Below are positions 33,547 through 42,752 of a stretch of 64,000 bases of DNA, piece after piece; the stretch's first letter is position 1; the number at the start of each line of letters is the position of its first letter. The DNA is from Arthrobacter sp. U41 (lineage in GTDB: Bacteria; Actinomycetota; Actinomycetes; Actinomycetales; Micrococcaceae), in contig NZ_VEGI01000001.1 of the NCBI RefSeq assembly GCF_007679325.1, positions 1,488,001-1,552,000 on the forward strand, written 5' to 3'. The notes under the pieces were generated by a model. It had not been told where the DNA came from. It was given only the letters and a program-made list of their open reading frames with translations, and did no database searches. The position numbers and the translations under genes were made by a program.

Positions 33547-34574
33547 CGGCCGCCGTTGAGCTTCCGGCTGCGCTGCTCCTGGGCCAGAGGCCCGTACGGA
33601 TAGACTCCGACGCGCGGCCGGCTCACCTCGCTCAGCCGCATCAGCTCCCCCTCGGTAAGCAGGAGGTCCGCGGCCGCGAGATTGTCGGCGAGCTGTTCCG
33701 TGCTGCGCGCACCCAGGATCACGGAGGTCACGGCCGGCTGTTCGGCCAGCCAGGCCAAAGACACCTGGGCGGCACTGGCCTCATGGCGGCCGGCGATGTC
33801 ATGGACTGCCTCCACGATTTCCCAGGTGCGTGGGTCGGCATTCCGGGCTTTCCAGGCTTCCATGCCGCGTTCCGGGTTTTCACCCAGCCGGGTGGCGCCG
33901 GCGGGCGGCTGGTCACGCCTGTACTTTCCGGACAGCCAGCCCCCGCCCAGCGGCGACCACGGCAGCAGGCCGATCCCGGCGTCGAGCGATGCCGGCACAA
34001 TCTCGGACTCGATTTCGCGGACCAGCAGGCTGTACTGCGGCTGCAGCGTTACCGGCCCGCTCCAGCCGTGGGCACGCGCCACGTGGACGGCCTTCGTCAG
34101 CTGCCAGCCCAGAAAATTCGAGAAACCGTAATAGGCGATTTTCCCGCTGCTGACGGCGTCGTGCAGGAACCGCAGGGATTCCTCCAGGGGTGTGATCGGA
34201 TCCCAGGCATGCAGCTGGTACAGGTCGATCTGCTCCACACCGAGACGGCGCAGCGAGTCATCCAGCGCGCGGGTCAGGTGCCGCCGGGAGGTGCCGACGT
34301 CGTTCGGGGCCGTGCCCGTCGGAAAGCGGCCCTTGGTGGCGAGCACCATGCGGTCCCGGGCGTCCGGGCGCGCGGCCAGCCAGCGGCCGATGATCTCCTC
34401 CGAGACCCCTCCGGCGTAGACATCGGCGGTGTCGATAAAATTGCCGCCCGCCGCGACGTAATCATCAAGGATCGCGTGGGATTGTTCCTCAGTGCATTCG
34501 GCGCCGAAGGTCATGGTGCCCAGCGCGTAGCTGGAGACGACGGCGCCGCTGGTACCCAGGGTGCGGTAGTGCAT
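33543..34574 (-). CDS. Aldo/keto reductase
   Basis: A 343-residue aldo/keto reductase of the YajO/Tas type. The NADPH-dependent barrel shows DTADVYAGGVSEEIIGRW (active Asp and Tyr), MVLATKGRF (active Lys), IDLYQLHAWDPITPLEESL (active His), and ARSTEQLADNLAA near the C-terminus for cofactor binding. It reduces carbonyls of unknown identity. It overlaps the FadR-type gene end by four bases and is eight bases after the upstream epimerase gene, so the two minus-strand genes are likely one unit. Confidence 0.92.
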   Translation of the reverse strand: MHYRTLGTSGAVVSSYALGTMTFGAECTEEQSHAILDDYVAAGGNFIDTADVYAGGVSEEIIGRWLAARPDARDRMVLATKGRFPTGTAPNDVGTSRRHLTRALDDSLRRLGVEQIDLYQLHAWDPITPLEESLRFLHDAVSSGKIAYYGFSNFLGWQLTKAVHVARAHGWSGPVTLQPQYSLLVREIESEIVPASLDAGIGLLPWSPLGGGWLSGKYRRDQPPAGATRLGENPERGMEAWKARNADPRTWEIVEAVHDIAGRHEASAAQVSLAWLAEQPAVTSVILGARSTEQLADNLAAADLLLTEGELMRLSEVSRPRVGVYPYGPLAQEQRSRKLNGGR

Positions 34575-34582
34575 GGGTCTCC

Positions 34583-35455
34583 TCAGTCTTCGGTGGGAGT
34601 GGTGCGCAGCGGGTGGTAGCTCCGCCAGCTGTGCTCCGGCGCGTAGCCCAGCAGGCGTTTGGCCTTCTCGATGGAGAGCAGGGTTTCGTGCTCGCCGAGT
34701 TCCTTCACCACGGGCACGTCCGGGAACACCTCCGCCGCGAGGCTGGCGCTGGAACGGCTCATCACGGTGTCCGCGTTGGCGATGATGAACGCCTCAAACC
34801 CGGGGGCGCCGTGCTCGAGGGCCCGTGATACTGCCTGCGCGCCGTCGCGGCCGTCGATGTAGCCCCAGAGGTTCCACTTGCGCAGCCTGGCGTCGGCGTC
34901 GAAGCCAGGGAATTCCTCGTAGTCCTCCGCGTCCATCACGTTTGAAAAGCGCAGGCCGGTAATGCTGAGTTCCGGATCCCAGCGGGTGAGCTGGATGGCC
35001 ATCTGCTCCTCCAGGTGCTTCACCAGGGAATAGGTGCTTTCCGGCCGGGCCGGGTATTCCTCGTCCACCGGTATATAGGGAGGATCGACGTCGAAAGGCA
35101 GTCCCAGCACCGTCTCGCTGGACGCGTAGACAATCTTTTTGATCCCTGCCCGACGGGCCGCCTGGAACACGTTGTACGTGGCCAGCATGTTGTTCTCGAA
35201 GGTAGCGGCGTCCGGTGCGAGACCGGGCGCCGGGATGGCGGCCAGATGCACCACCGCGTCAAACCCCGAGTGCCGGTCCTCCAGGCCCAGGAACACGTCC
35301 ACCACCTGGCCGTAGTTGCGCAGGTCCACCTCGGTAAAACCGTGTTCGCGCGTGCCGGCGCGGTCCAGGTTGGTGACGTCGTGGCCCTCCTCGCTCAGCC
35401 GCCGGACAACGCTCCGGCCCAGCTTTCCGCTTCCTCCGGTAACAGCAACTCTCAT
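34583..35455 (-). CDS. NAD-dependent epimerase/dehydratase family protein
   Basis: A 290-residue extended SDR. MRVAVTGGSGKLGRSVVR gives the GxxGxxG cofactor motif, VHLAAIPAPGL the central strand, YASSETVLGLP the Ser region and YSLVKHLEE the Tyr-x3-Lys pair. The ATG at 35455 has AAGGAG five bases upstream. It resembles uronate or sugar dehydrogenase-type SDRs, which would suit the nearby sugar-acid cluster, but the specificity is not visible. The aldo/keto reductase follows directly. Confidence 0.9.
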   Translation of the reverse strand: MRVAVTGGSGKLGRSVVRRLSEEGHDVTNLDRAGTREHGFTEVDLRNYGQVVDVFLGLEDRHSGFDAVVHLAAIPAPGLAPDAATFENNMLATYNVFQAARRAGIKKIVYASSETVLGLPFDVDPPYIPVDEEYPARPESTYSLVKHLEEQMAIQLTRWDPELSITGLRFSNVMDAEDYEEFPGFDADARLRKWNLWGYIDGRDGAQAVSRALEHGAPGFEAFIIANADTVMSRSSASLAAEVFPDVPVVKELGEHETLLSIEKAKRLLGYAPEHSWRSYHPLRTTPTED

Positions 35456-35617
35456 CAGCACTCCTTGGGGGTGGGGTTATATGGCAGGTTTGTTCCACCC
35501 TAGAGGGGACCGCGGACGGTGCACAGCCCCAGGTCCCGCGCACCGGGCGCGCCGGACGGCTTCCCGGGTGACTTTTGGCCCTAGGCGCTGCCGGGCGGAC
35601 CGGGCAGGCTGGGGGCC

Positions 35618-36082
35618 ATGAACGCTGATCAGCGGATAGTCGTGGGTGTGGACGGTTCGGATTTCTCAACGACAGCGCTCCGGCTCGCCGGGCGCCTTGC
35701 CAGGAGCCTCGACGCACCGCTGGCGGTGGTCACCTGCCTTGGCAGCTCGGACCATTTCCTGGCCTCCCATCTGCCCGAGGAGAGTTCCCCCACCACCACC
35801 GAGCTTGAAGAGACGGCGAAGCGACTCGTTGACGAGTCCCTGGACCGGGCCTTCGGCGGCGACATGCCCCAGGGACTGACCCGGACCGTGAAGTTCGGCC
35901 CGCCGGCGAAGGTCCTGGTGGAGGAGAGCCGGGATGCCCAGCTGCTGGTGGTCGGCCGGCGGGGCCGCGGCGGCTTCCTCGCGCAGATCATGGGTTCTGT
36001 CAGCGGCGCCTGCGCGGCCCACGCGCACTGCCCGGTCCTCGTCGTCGGTGAGGACACGGGCAAAACCCGGCCGGGCGGATGA
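35618..36082 (+). CDS. Universal stress protein (UspA family)
   Basis: A 154-residue single-domain Usp. The fold begins IVVGVDGSDFSTTALRLAGR and ends with the ATP-binding GRRGRGGFLAQIMGSVSGAC and HCPVLVV, so the G-x2-G-x9-G(S/T) site is intact. Such ATP-binding Usps respond to stress and starvation. The gene overlaps the next one by four bases, forming a three-gene unit. Confidence 0.93.
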   Translation: MNADQRIVVGVDGSDFSTTALRLAGRLARSLDAPLAVVTCLGSSDHFLASHLPEESSPTTTELEETAKRLVDESLDRAFGGDMPQGLTRTVKFGPPAKVLVEESRDAQLLVVGRRGRGGFLAQIMGSVSGACAAHAHCPVLVVGEDTGKTRPGG

Positions 36083-36765
36083 ACCGGACCCCTGCATCAC
36101 TCCGGCTCCGCGGCCCCCTGGCGGGCCTTGCCGCGGCGGCAGCGGCCGCCTGCTACGTCCTGGCAGTCCGGCCCCGGCTGTTGCGGTGGGGTGCAAGCAC
36201 CCAGGAAGCCGCCGGCCCGCTTCCCGGCGATGAACTCGTTCCAACACCTCGGATGCAGAGCACCCGTGCCGTCACCATCCATGCACCGGCCGCGGACGTC
36301 TGGCCCTGGCTCGTCCAGCTGGGCGCCGGACGCGGCGGAATGTACAGCTACGATCTGCTGGAGAACGCTGCGGGCCTCGGCATCCACAGCGCCGACCGGA
36401 TCCTTCCCGAACACCAGAGGCTCGACGTCGGCGACGTCATTCCGCTGGGCCCCGACCTCGGGGTCCCGGTGCGGCAGATCGTGGCCGGCTCCGTGCTGGC
36501 TCTCGGCGGCACCATGGATCCGCTCACCGGGGACGCCATCGCACCCGGTTCTCCGGCCGCAGCTCCGCGAATGGAGTTCGGCTGGACGTTCGTGCTGGAA
36601 CCCGTCGATGAGCGCACCACGCGGCTGCTGTCCCGGACGCGGTACGACTATGCTCCCCTGGCCGTGGGACTCATCCTCCGGCCTTTGCTGGAACCCGTAC
36701 AGTTCGTGATGGAACGGCGCATGCTCCTGGGCATCAAGTCCCGGGCGGAGGGGCGCACCCCGTGA
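36079..36765 (+). CDS. SRPBCC-like membrane-anchored protein
   Basis: A 228-residue protein. A hydrophobic N-terminal segment (about residues 12-30) may be an anchor. The rest has an SRPBCC-like helix-grip fold (STRAVTIHAPAADVWPWLVQ, LGAGRGGMYSYDLLENAAGL, FVLEPVDERTTRLLSRTRYD). Starts and stops overlap by four bases on both sides (GATGA and GTGA types). Ligand unknown. Co-expression with a universal stress protein suggests a stress role. Confidence 0.8.
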   Translation: MNRTPASLRLRGPLAGLAAAAAAACYVLAVRPRLLRWGASTQEAAGPLPGDELVPTPRMQSTRAVTIHAPAADVWPWLVQLGAGRGGMYSYDLLENAAGLGIHSADRILPEHQRLDVGDVIPLGPDLGVPVRQIVAGSVLALGGTMDPLTGDAIAPGSPAAAPRMEFGWTFVLEPVDERTTRLLSRTRYDYAPLAVGLILRPLLEPVQFVMERRMLLGIKSRAEGRTP

Positions 36766-37511
36766 GTTCGGCAAAGACCAGCATCATCGCCGGCATCGTG
36801 CTGATGGGGGCCGGCGTCCTGTTGCTCCTGGATCTGCTCGGGATCCTCGACAGTGCGGCCCTTGTGTGGCCGCTCATTTTCGCGGCCGCCGGAACCGCGT
36901 TCCTGACCGTGTTCTTCCGCAGCCGCGCTGACTGGTGGGCCGCCATTCCGGGCTCGGTCTTTCTGGGCCTGGCGGCGGTCATCCTGATCACCCAGCTCTG
37001 GCCGGGCCCGGCGGCGTACTGGGCGGGCGCCGCCCTGTTCCTGTTCATGGGCGCAGGCTTCGGCGCGGTGTACGTGCGCGAACGCGCCAACTGGTGGGCG
37101 CTGATCCCCTGCGGGGTGATGCTGACATTGTCACTCGTTGTGGCCCTCCCGCCGGCCTGGGAAGGCATGCCCGTTGCCGCGGTTCTGTTTCTGGGCCTGG
37201 CAGCCACGTTTGCGGCGCTGTCCCTGGTTCCCGTCCGCCCCGAGCACAGCCCGGGCGGGCCCGCAGCTTTCCCGGGTCAGCCGGGTCAGCAGGGTCAGAC
37301 CGCGGCAGCGGAACCCTCACGGATGAAGTGGCCGCTGATTCCGGCCGCGGTCCTGGCCGTGCTGGGGCTGATCTTCGCCTTGGAGGCCACGGCGCTGCTC
37401 ACCGCCAGCGAGTATTTCGTCCCGGTGCTGCTGGTGCTCGCCGGGGTGGCGCTGCTGATCTACGCCCTCCGCCATCGCACCGGCGGCCACCACAAGGCCC
37501 ACGGGATCTGA
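36762..37511 (+). CDS. Multi-pass membrane protein
   Basis: A 249-residue protein with a GTG start overlapping the previous stop. About seven hydrophobic helices are visible (ILMGAGVLLLLDLLGILDSA-like first pair, AAYWAGAALFLFMGAGFGAV, LIPAAVLAVLGLIFALEATA, VPVLLVLAGVALLIYALRHR). The first 100 residues resemble the LiaI/LiaF-type transmembrane region of envelope-stress proteins. A soluble loop of about 45 residues (Pro/Gln-rich) lies before the last pair. Function unknown. It ends the stress unit. Confidence 0.8.
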   Translation: MSSAKTSIIAGIVLMGAGVLLLLDLLGILDSAALVWPLIFAAAGTAFLTVFFRSRADWWAAIPGSVFLGLAAVILITQLWPGPAAYWAGAALFLFMGAGFGAVYVRERANWWALIPCGVMLTLSLVVALPPAWEGMPVAAVLFLGLAATFAALSLVPVRPEHSPGGPAAFPGQPGQQGQTAAAEPSRMKWPLIPAAVLAVLGLIFALEATALLTASEYFVPVLLVLAGVALLIYALRHRTGGHHKAHGI

Positions 37512-37525
37512 CGCGCCTACCCCTG

Positions 37526-38869
37526 TTATTCGGTGCCTGCCTGCAGCAGATAGTCGACAAACCAGTCCCTGGCGAGGATGGCAGCCGCCGCCAGCGTGCC
37601 GGGCTCTTCGAAAAGATGCGTGGCGCCCTGGACCACCGCCAGCTGGTTGGGACACCGCATCATGGACTTCGCCTTCCGGTTGAGTTCCAGCACTTCGTAG
37701 TCATAGCTGCCCACGATCAGGAGCGTGGGGGCCCGGACGGCGGACAACCTGGGCCCGGCCAGGTCAGGACGGCCGCCGCGGGAGACCACGGCATCAATCC
37801 TGGCGGTTGGTTCGGAGGCTGCCCAGAGCGCGGCCCCGGCGCCGGTGCTGGCACCGAAATAGCCGATGGTGCAGGACGCGGTGTCCTGCCGCGAGGCGAG
37901 CCAGTCCGTGGCAGAGGACAGCCGCCGGGCCAGCAGTTCGATGTCGAAGACGTTGGCCCGGTGCCGTTCCTCCGCCGGGGTCAGCAGGTCCAGCAGCAGT
38001 GTGCCGAGACCGGCCTGCTGGAGCACCCCGGCAACATACCTGTTCCGCGGGCTGTGGCGGCTGCTGCCGCTGCCGTGCGCGAACAGCACCACCCCCCGGG
38101 CCGGGACCGGCAGGTGCAGCTGGCCTTGGAGCCGCACCCCGCGCGACGGGATCTCGACCTCCTCCTCGATCTCCGCCGGGTCCTCCACACTGTCCGTCGA
38201 CGGCTTCCACGGCGCAGGCTTCGAATTCCGCAGACGCTTGGCCGCCGCGTCGAGGAGCTGCACCACTTCGTCGTCCTCGGTGGGCGAGAAATCTCGGTAG
38301 TGGTAGCCCACCGCGGAGAATTGGTGCGGGGTGGCGAGGCAGACGATTTCGTCGGGCTCGGTCAGGCTCCTGAGGGTGTCGGCGGGTGCCACCGGAACAG
38401 CGAGGATGACCCTCGCGGCACCGAGCTGCCGGGCGATCCGGCAGGCGACCCTGGCCGTGGACCCGGTGGCGATCCCGTCGTCGACGATCACGGCGATGCG
38501 CCCGGTGAGCTCCTGCCGGGTCCTGCCCTTCCGGAACCGCACCACCCGGTTCTCCAGAACAGCTCGTTCATGGTCCTCGACGGCCTGCAACTCGGTGTCA
38601 CTGACCCGGGAATGGGCCAGCACACGTTCCTCCAGCACGCGGGCACCGCCCTCCCCGATCGCGCCCATGGCAAGCTCAGGTTGATAGGGAAGTCCCAGTT
38701 TCCGCACCACGATCACGTCCAGCGGAGCATCAAGGGCGGCGGCGACTTCGAAGGCCACCGGGACGCCCCCGCGCGGCAGGCCCAAGACCACGATGTCCTG
38801 TCCCCGCAGGTCCGCGAGGCGGCGGCCCAGTTGCCGGCCGGCGTCGACCCTGTCTTCGAAAATGCTCAT
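37526..38869 (-). CDS. Phosphoribosyltransferase-dienelactone hydrolase fusion
   Basis: A 447-residue two-domain protein. Residues 5-205 are a type I phosphoribosyltransferase (VVLGLPRGGVPVAFEVAAAL, PRPP loop VIVDDGIATGST at 128-138). Residues 235-445 are an alpha/beta hydrolase of dienelactone-hydrolase type (LFAHGSGSSRHSPRNRYVAG, nucleophile Ser341 in GASTGAG, acid in VGSYDYEVLE, His in GATHLFEEPG). The two are separate genes or fused in other bacteria; the combined reaction is not known. It is convergent with the stress unit. Confidence 0.88.
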   Translation of the reverse strand: MSIFEDRVDAGRQLGRRLADLRGQDIVVLGLPRGGVPVAFEVAAALDAPLDVIVVRKLGLPYQPELAMGAIGEGGARVLEERVLAHSRVSDTELQAVEDHERAVLENRVVRFRKGRTRQELTGRIAVIVDDGIATGSTARVACRIARQLGAARVILAVPVAPADTLRSLTEPDEIVCLATPHQFSAVGYHYRDFSPTEDDEVVQLLDAAAKRLRNSKPAPWKPSTDSVEDPAEIEEEVEIPSRGVRLQGQLHLPVPARGVVLFAHGSGSSRHSPRNRYVAGVLQQAGLGTLLLDLLTPAEERHRANVFDIELLARRLSSATDWLASRQDTASCTIGYFGASTGAGAALWAASEPTARIDAVVSRGGRPDLAGPRLSAVRAPTLLIVGSYDYEVLELNRKAKSMMRCPNQLAVVQGATHLFEEPGTLAAAAILARDWFVDYLLQAGTE

Positions 38870-39051
38870 CGGTAAGGCTTTCCACTCGAGGTGCCGCCGG
38901 TGGCCTCCATTCAGGAGTGCGCTCCGCAGGCTGGGAAAATGACCGATTGGCCTCTTCCTCCACTATCTGCCAGGAACCCTCCGGACGTGAGGGCCTTTAT
39001 GCCCGGTTTGGCGGGGACGGTTCCGTGACGAAAAGGCGCGAAACGGCTGTA

Positions 39052-39057
39052 TATAAT
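39052..39057 (+). promoter_or_regulatory. TATAAT box upstream of the GAF-ANTAR gene
   Basis: A perfect TATAAT (39052-39057) in an AT-rich stretch lies 105 bp before the start. A matching -35 at normal spacing is not seen. The rest of the 293-bp gap shows no gene. Confidence 0.3.
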
Positions 39058-39162
39058 TTTCCGGTACGGTTCTGCAGCGGGCCGTTGGATTGTTCTTCGA
39101 TCCGGCCGCCCGGCGTTGCAGCTTCCGCACGTCGGTGGCCTGTCCGGATCGTTTTGACCTGA

Positions 39163-39933
39163 GTGAAACGGCACGACGAGACAGTGGTTAGCGAATCAAC
39201 CGCAGCTTACACAGACGCAACATCAACCGATCAGCACTTCAACGAACTGGTGCTCAGCAGCTCCGACGTTGAGGAGTTCCTGGGCGAACTGGCCCGGGTA
39301 TCCGCCGGCAGCCTCTCGGAGCCCGGTGACGAGATCCTGTGCGGGATCACGCTCTTCCGGCACCGCAAGGCCGCGACCGTGGCGAGCAGCAGCCCGGCCG
39401 CCCAGGCCATGGATGAGATCCAGTACGCCTTCGGTGACGGCCCGTGCGTGACGGCCTCCCGGGAACAGGAAACCGTGCATATCCGCGACCTGGAGGATTG
39501 CGGACGCTGGCCGCAATACGCCGCCACCGTCCGGGGCCACGGCGTCCGTTCGATTCTGGCCCTTCCGTTCCTGCTGGACGGCGACACCCGTGCGGCGCTC
39601 AACCTGTACTCGCACCGCTCCGGCCGGTTCGACGGCAGGGCGATGGACCTGGCGTCGAACTTCGTGAGCCAAACGTCCATGGCGCTGCGCCTCGCCGTGC
39701 GTTTCGCGAACTACAGCGACACAGCGGCGAACCTCAGGGCCACCCTGGAGACACGGACCGGCATCGACGTCGCGGTGGGCATCATCATGGCGCAGAACCG
39801 CTGCAGCCAGGACGAGGCCTTTGAGCTCCTCAAGGCCGCGTCCAGCGCGCGCAACGTCAAGCTGCACGCGGTGGCCGCCGGCGTTGTTGAATCACTGGGC
39901 AAGGGGCCGGCCAGGACGCACTTCGACGTCTAA
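39163..39933 (+). CDS. GAF and ANTAR domain-containing protein
   Basis: A 256-residue protein with a GTG start. Residues 25-180 form a GAF sensor (ITLFRHRKAATVASSSPAAQ, YAFGDGPCVTASREQETVHI). Residues 185-245 are an ANTAR RNA-binding domain (TLETRTGIDVAVGIIMAQNR, CSQDEAFELLKAASSARNVK). Such proteins act as transcription antiterminators by binding two-hairpin leader RNAs after sensing a signal. It lacks a kinase partner here. Its end overlaps the convergent c-di-GMP gene by four bases. Confidence 0.92.
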   Translation: MKRHDETVVSESTAAYTDATSTDQHFNELVLSSSDVEEFLGELARVSAGSLSEPGDEILCGITLFRHRKAATVASSSPAAQAMDEIQYAFGDGPCVTASREQETVHIRDLEDCGRWPQYAATVRGHGVRSILALPFLLDGDTRAALNLYSHRSGRFDGRAMDLASNFVSQTSMALRLAVRFANYSDTAANLRATLETRTGIDVAVGIIMAQNRCSQDEAFELLKAASSARNVKLHAVAAGVVESLGKGPARTHFDV

Positions 39934-41969
39934 GCCTCGCGCCGGATTTCCCGGATCAGCCAGTCCACGATCATCCGGCTGGCGCCGGAACTGCTGTCGG
40001 CCCGGTGCTGCTGCGCGTGCCAGCGGTGGACGTCGCCCCGCCGTCCGCCGCGGGACTCGAGGTAGTCCGTGAAAGGGCAGTCCTGGAGGTGGTGCGGGTG
40101 CGGGGAACCGAGGCGAACGAACTTCCAGTGAAAGGCCAGGGCTCCGAGGGCCGTGGTGACCTGGCGGGGGGACTCGAGCGATTCGAAGCCCGCTGTCCAG
40201 CCGGGCACCTTGGCGGCAGGCATCGGGCGGGCGAGATGGTAGCCCTGGCCGTACCGGGCACCGAGGACGGCCACGGCTTCGGTCATGCCGAGGTCTTCGA
40301 GCCCCTCTGCCACGACCGACAGGTCGAAATCCCTGCCAATCTGTACCAGGGTGGCGATCAGACTGAGGGTCTCCAGCGGACTGGTACGCAGGCCGGTGAG
40401 CATGTCCCTGTCGATTTTAACCGCCGTGAAGGGCAGCATGGACAGTCGCTTCAGGCTGCTGTAGCCCGCACCGAGATCATCCATGGCGAGCCCGACGCCC
40501 AGCTCGATCAGGCGGTCCAAGGGGCCCCGGAGCCGGTCCCAGTCCGTGGTCTCGGTTTCCAGTAATTCCAGGACCAGCCGCGGCGGGGCGATCGTGTGCC
40601 GCCGGAGGGCTTCCTCGACGAAACGCGGGCAGTCCGGGTCCAGCAGGCTGGACGGTGCAATGTTGATGGAGACCTTGCCGGACAGCTCCAGTCCGTCCCA
40701 CGCCGCGAGGCAGGCCAGTACCTGATCAAGTCCCACCCTGAACAGCCTGTCCGTCTCCGCCGGGTTGAGGTGCGGGAGGAACGCTGCCGGCGGTAGAAGG
40801 CTGCCGTCGCGCAGCCGCAGCCGGGCCAGGGACTCGAACAGGTAGACGCTGCCGGCGTGAAGGTCCACGACCGGCTGCATGAACATCTCCAGCCCGCCGT
40901 CGAACAGTTGCTCCCGGTATGAGGCAACGACGTCGTTGGCCGGCCCGGGCGCCGGCCCCACTCCGGCGGGTGCGCCGGCCGCCGGAACGGGGGCCTGAGC
41001 CGCACCGGCGTCCGGCGCGTTCCCGGCCAGTTCCCACCAGCCCTGCGTTCCCGCGGTTCGGGCTTTGGCCACGTTGAGGGCGGCGTCGGCGCCGCGCAGC
41101 AGGGTGCGCATGTCGTTGCCGTCCCGGGGCGAGCAGGCCAGCCCGGCGCTCATGGTCAGGGAAATCGTTTCCCCGCCCACGTCAAAGGGTTCGTCGACAC
41201 TGTGGCCGAGCCGCCGGAGCACGCCGCCCAGTGTCGCCGCGGCGTCATCCCCGTCGGCGCCTTCAACCACGAGCACAAATTCGTCGCCGCCCATCCGGGC
41301 GAGGAACTCGGCTGGCTGGAGCCGCGCCTGCATCCTGGCGGCCCAGCTTTTCAGGATGCCGTCGCCGGCCTCGTGGCCGAGGGAGTTGTTCACTTCCTTG
41401 AACCGGTCCAGGTCAATGAGTCCGACGGCGACGACGGGCCGGGAGCCGCCGTCGGGATCCAGCGCCTTGGCGAGGTGCCCGTCCAGGGCCGCACGGTTGG
41501 GCAGGCCCGTCAACTGATCGTGGGTGGCCTGGAAACGGAGCTGTTCGTGCAGTGCCATCCGGGCGTTAATGTCCCGCTGCACGCTGACGAAGTGTGTGAC
41601 CTGACCGTTTTCGTCCAGGAGCGGGGTGATGGTCAGTGCGTTCCAGAACGGTGACCCGTCCTTGCGGTAGTTGAGGATGTCCCCCCGGAACTGTTCCCCG
41701 CGCGCCAACGCGTCCCGGATGGTCGCGGCGGCCTCCGGCGCTGTGCCCGGCCCCTGCAGGATCCGGCAGTTGGTGCCCAGCACCTCGGCTTCCGAGTACC
41801 CGGTGATGGTGCTGAAGGAGCGGCTGGCGTGCAGGATGTTCTGCGCCGCGTCCGTGATCAGCGAGATTTCGGACGTTGCGGACAGCGCCCTGACAAGGAG
41901 CTCCGGGGGAATGCCATCGGCAACGTGGGGCGAGGCCGTGAGCGCGGGAGGTGGCCTGCGAAGAGACAT
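39930..41969 (-). CDS. LOV-GGDEF-EAL blue-light c-di-GMP protein
   Basis: A 679-residue protein. Residues 30-135 form a LOV domain: GTNCRILQ holds the flavin-adduct Cys68, followed by LLNYRKDG-like DILNYRKDGSPFWN and FVSVQRDI. GGDEF is intact (RMGGDEF, residues 226-231) without an RxxD inhibition site. The EAL domain (about 350-595) keeps Glu379 (ESL), NIAPSSL, the DDLG acidic pair, KID and VAEGLED, so phosphodiesterase activity is plausible. The last 80 residues carry Cys/His (LQDCPFTDYL, HRWHAQQH) reminiscent of a zinc-binding CZB domain. Blue light probably sets the balance of c-di-GMP synthesis and breakdown. Confidence 0.9.
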   Translation of the reverse strand: MSLRRPPPALTASPHVADGIPPELLVRALSATSEISLITDAAQNILHASRSFSTITGYSEAEVLGTNCRILQGPGTAPEAAATIRDALARGEQFRGDILNYRKDGSPFWNALTITPLLDENGQVTHFVSVQRDINARMALHEQLRFQATHDQLTGLPNRAALDGHLAKALDPDGGSRPVVAVGLIDLDRFKEVNNSLGHEAGDGILKSWAARMQARLQPAEFLARMGGDEFVLVVEGADGDDAAATLGGVLRRLGHSVDEPFDVGGETISLTMSAGLACSPRDGNDMRTLLRGADAALNVAKARTAGTQGWWELAGNAPDAGAAQAPVPAAGAPAGVGPAPGPANDVVASYREQLFDGGLEMFMQPVVDLHAGSVYLFESLARLRLRDGSLLPPAAFLPHLNPAETDRLFRVGLDQVLACLAAWDGLELSGKVSINIAPSSLLDPDCPRFVEEALRRHTIAPPRLVLELLETETTDWDRLRGPLDRLIELGVGLAMDDLGAGYSSLKRLSMLPFTAVKIDRDMLTGLRTSPLETLSLIATLVQIGRDFDLSVVAEGLEDLGMTEAVAVLGARYGQGYHLARPMPAAKVPGWTAGFESLESPRQVTTALGALAFHWKFVRLGSPHPHHLQDCPFTDYLESRGGRRGDVHRWHAQQHRADSSSGASRMIVDWLIREIRREA

Positions 41970-42065
41970 GCTGGATCCATTGGGAAGTCAGTCCGGGGTC
42001 CGGAAATTGATAAGTTTACTGACAGACTAGCCGTCCGGTGGCCGAACGTCCGGCAAGGCCCGGTG

Positions 42066-42752
42066 CTAAGGCGCGGCCGCGATGTCGAGGATGGTCCGGA
42101 CGGTCTCCTCATCGGCCAGGATCCGGAAGTGCCCGGCGGTGTCCAGCTGGATGTTCCGGGCTCCGGGCAACACGCTGCCCTCGGGGATGTGCGGGTCGAA
42201 GCCTCCGTAGACCGACGTGATGTGCTGGTTGACGCGTTCTTCCCGCGCGAGCTGCATGGTCACCGCACTCCGTGGCGAGAAGGCGCGCAGGCTCGGCAGC
42301 AGCATGAACGACGCATAGCGCGATCCGGAGAACGGCGTGCAGACCGCCACCATGCCCGCGATCCGGCGCTCCGGATCCAGCTGCATCATCACGAATTTGC
42401 CGATCAGTCCGCCCTTGCTGTGCGCGACGATCATCACGTCCGTCAGCTCACGTTCCCGGATGTACCCGGCGATCGAGTCCGCGGCCTTGGGCACCGCGTG
42501 CCGGTTCCGGCGCAGCAGCGCCAGCACATGCACCGGATGGCCCGCCTCATGAAGCCGCTTCACGAGCGGCAGCATAAAGCGCCAGTCCTCATACACTCCC
42601 GGAATCACCACGACGGGCCGCCGGGTTCCGGAGAGGAAATCCTCCGGCTTGGTGCGGGAGGCGGCGCTGAGGATCTGCCGGCCCGCGGCATACACATAGT
42701 CCTGGACCCACCAGCGGGCGGTCTGCAGCGCCCCGCTCAGCACCCCGCTCAC
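42066..42752 (-). CDS. Alpha/beta hydrolase (lipase-like)
   Basis: A 228-residue hydrolase. The GTG at 42752 overlaps the stop of the preceding hydrolase (GTGA). Motifs: PVVVIPGVYEDWRFMLPLVK (oxyanion strand), the nucleophile VAHSKGGLIGKF, and a C-terminal His in DTAGHFRILAD. It belongs to the esterase/lipase group with a short cap. Substrate unknown. It forms a two-gene unit with the next hydrolase upstream. Confidence 0.85.
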   Translation of the reverse strand: MSGVLSGALQTARWWVQDYVYAAGRQILSAASRTKPEDFLSGTRRPVVVIPGVYEDWRFMLPLVKRLHEAGHPVHVLALLRRNRHAVPKAADSIAGYIRERELTDVMIVAHSKGGLIGKFVMMQLDPERRIAGMVAVCTPFSGSRYASFMLLPSLRAFSPRSAVTMQLAREERVNQHITSVYGGFDPHIPEGSVLPGARNIQLDTAGHFRILADEETVRTILDIAAAP

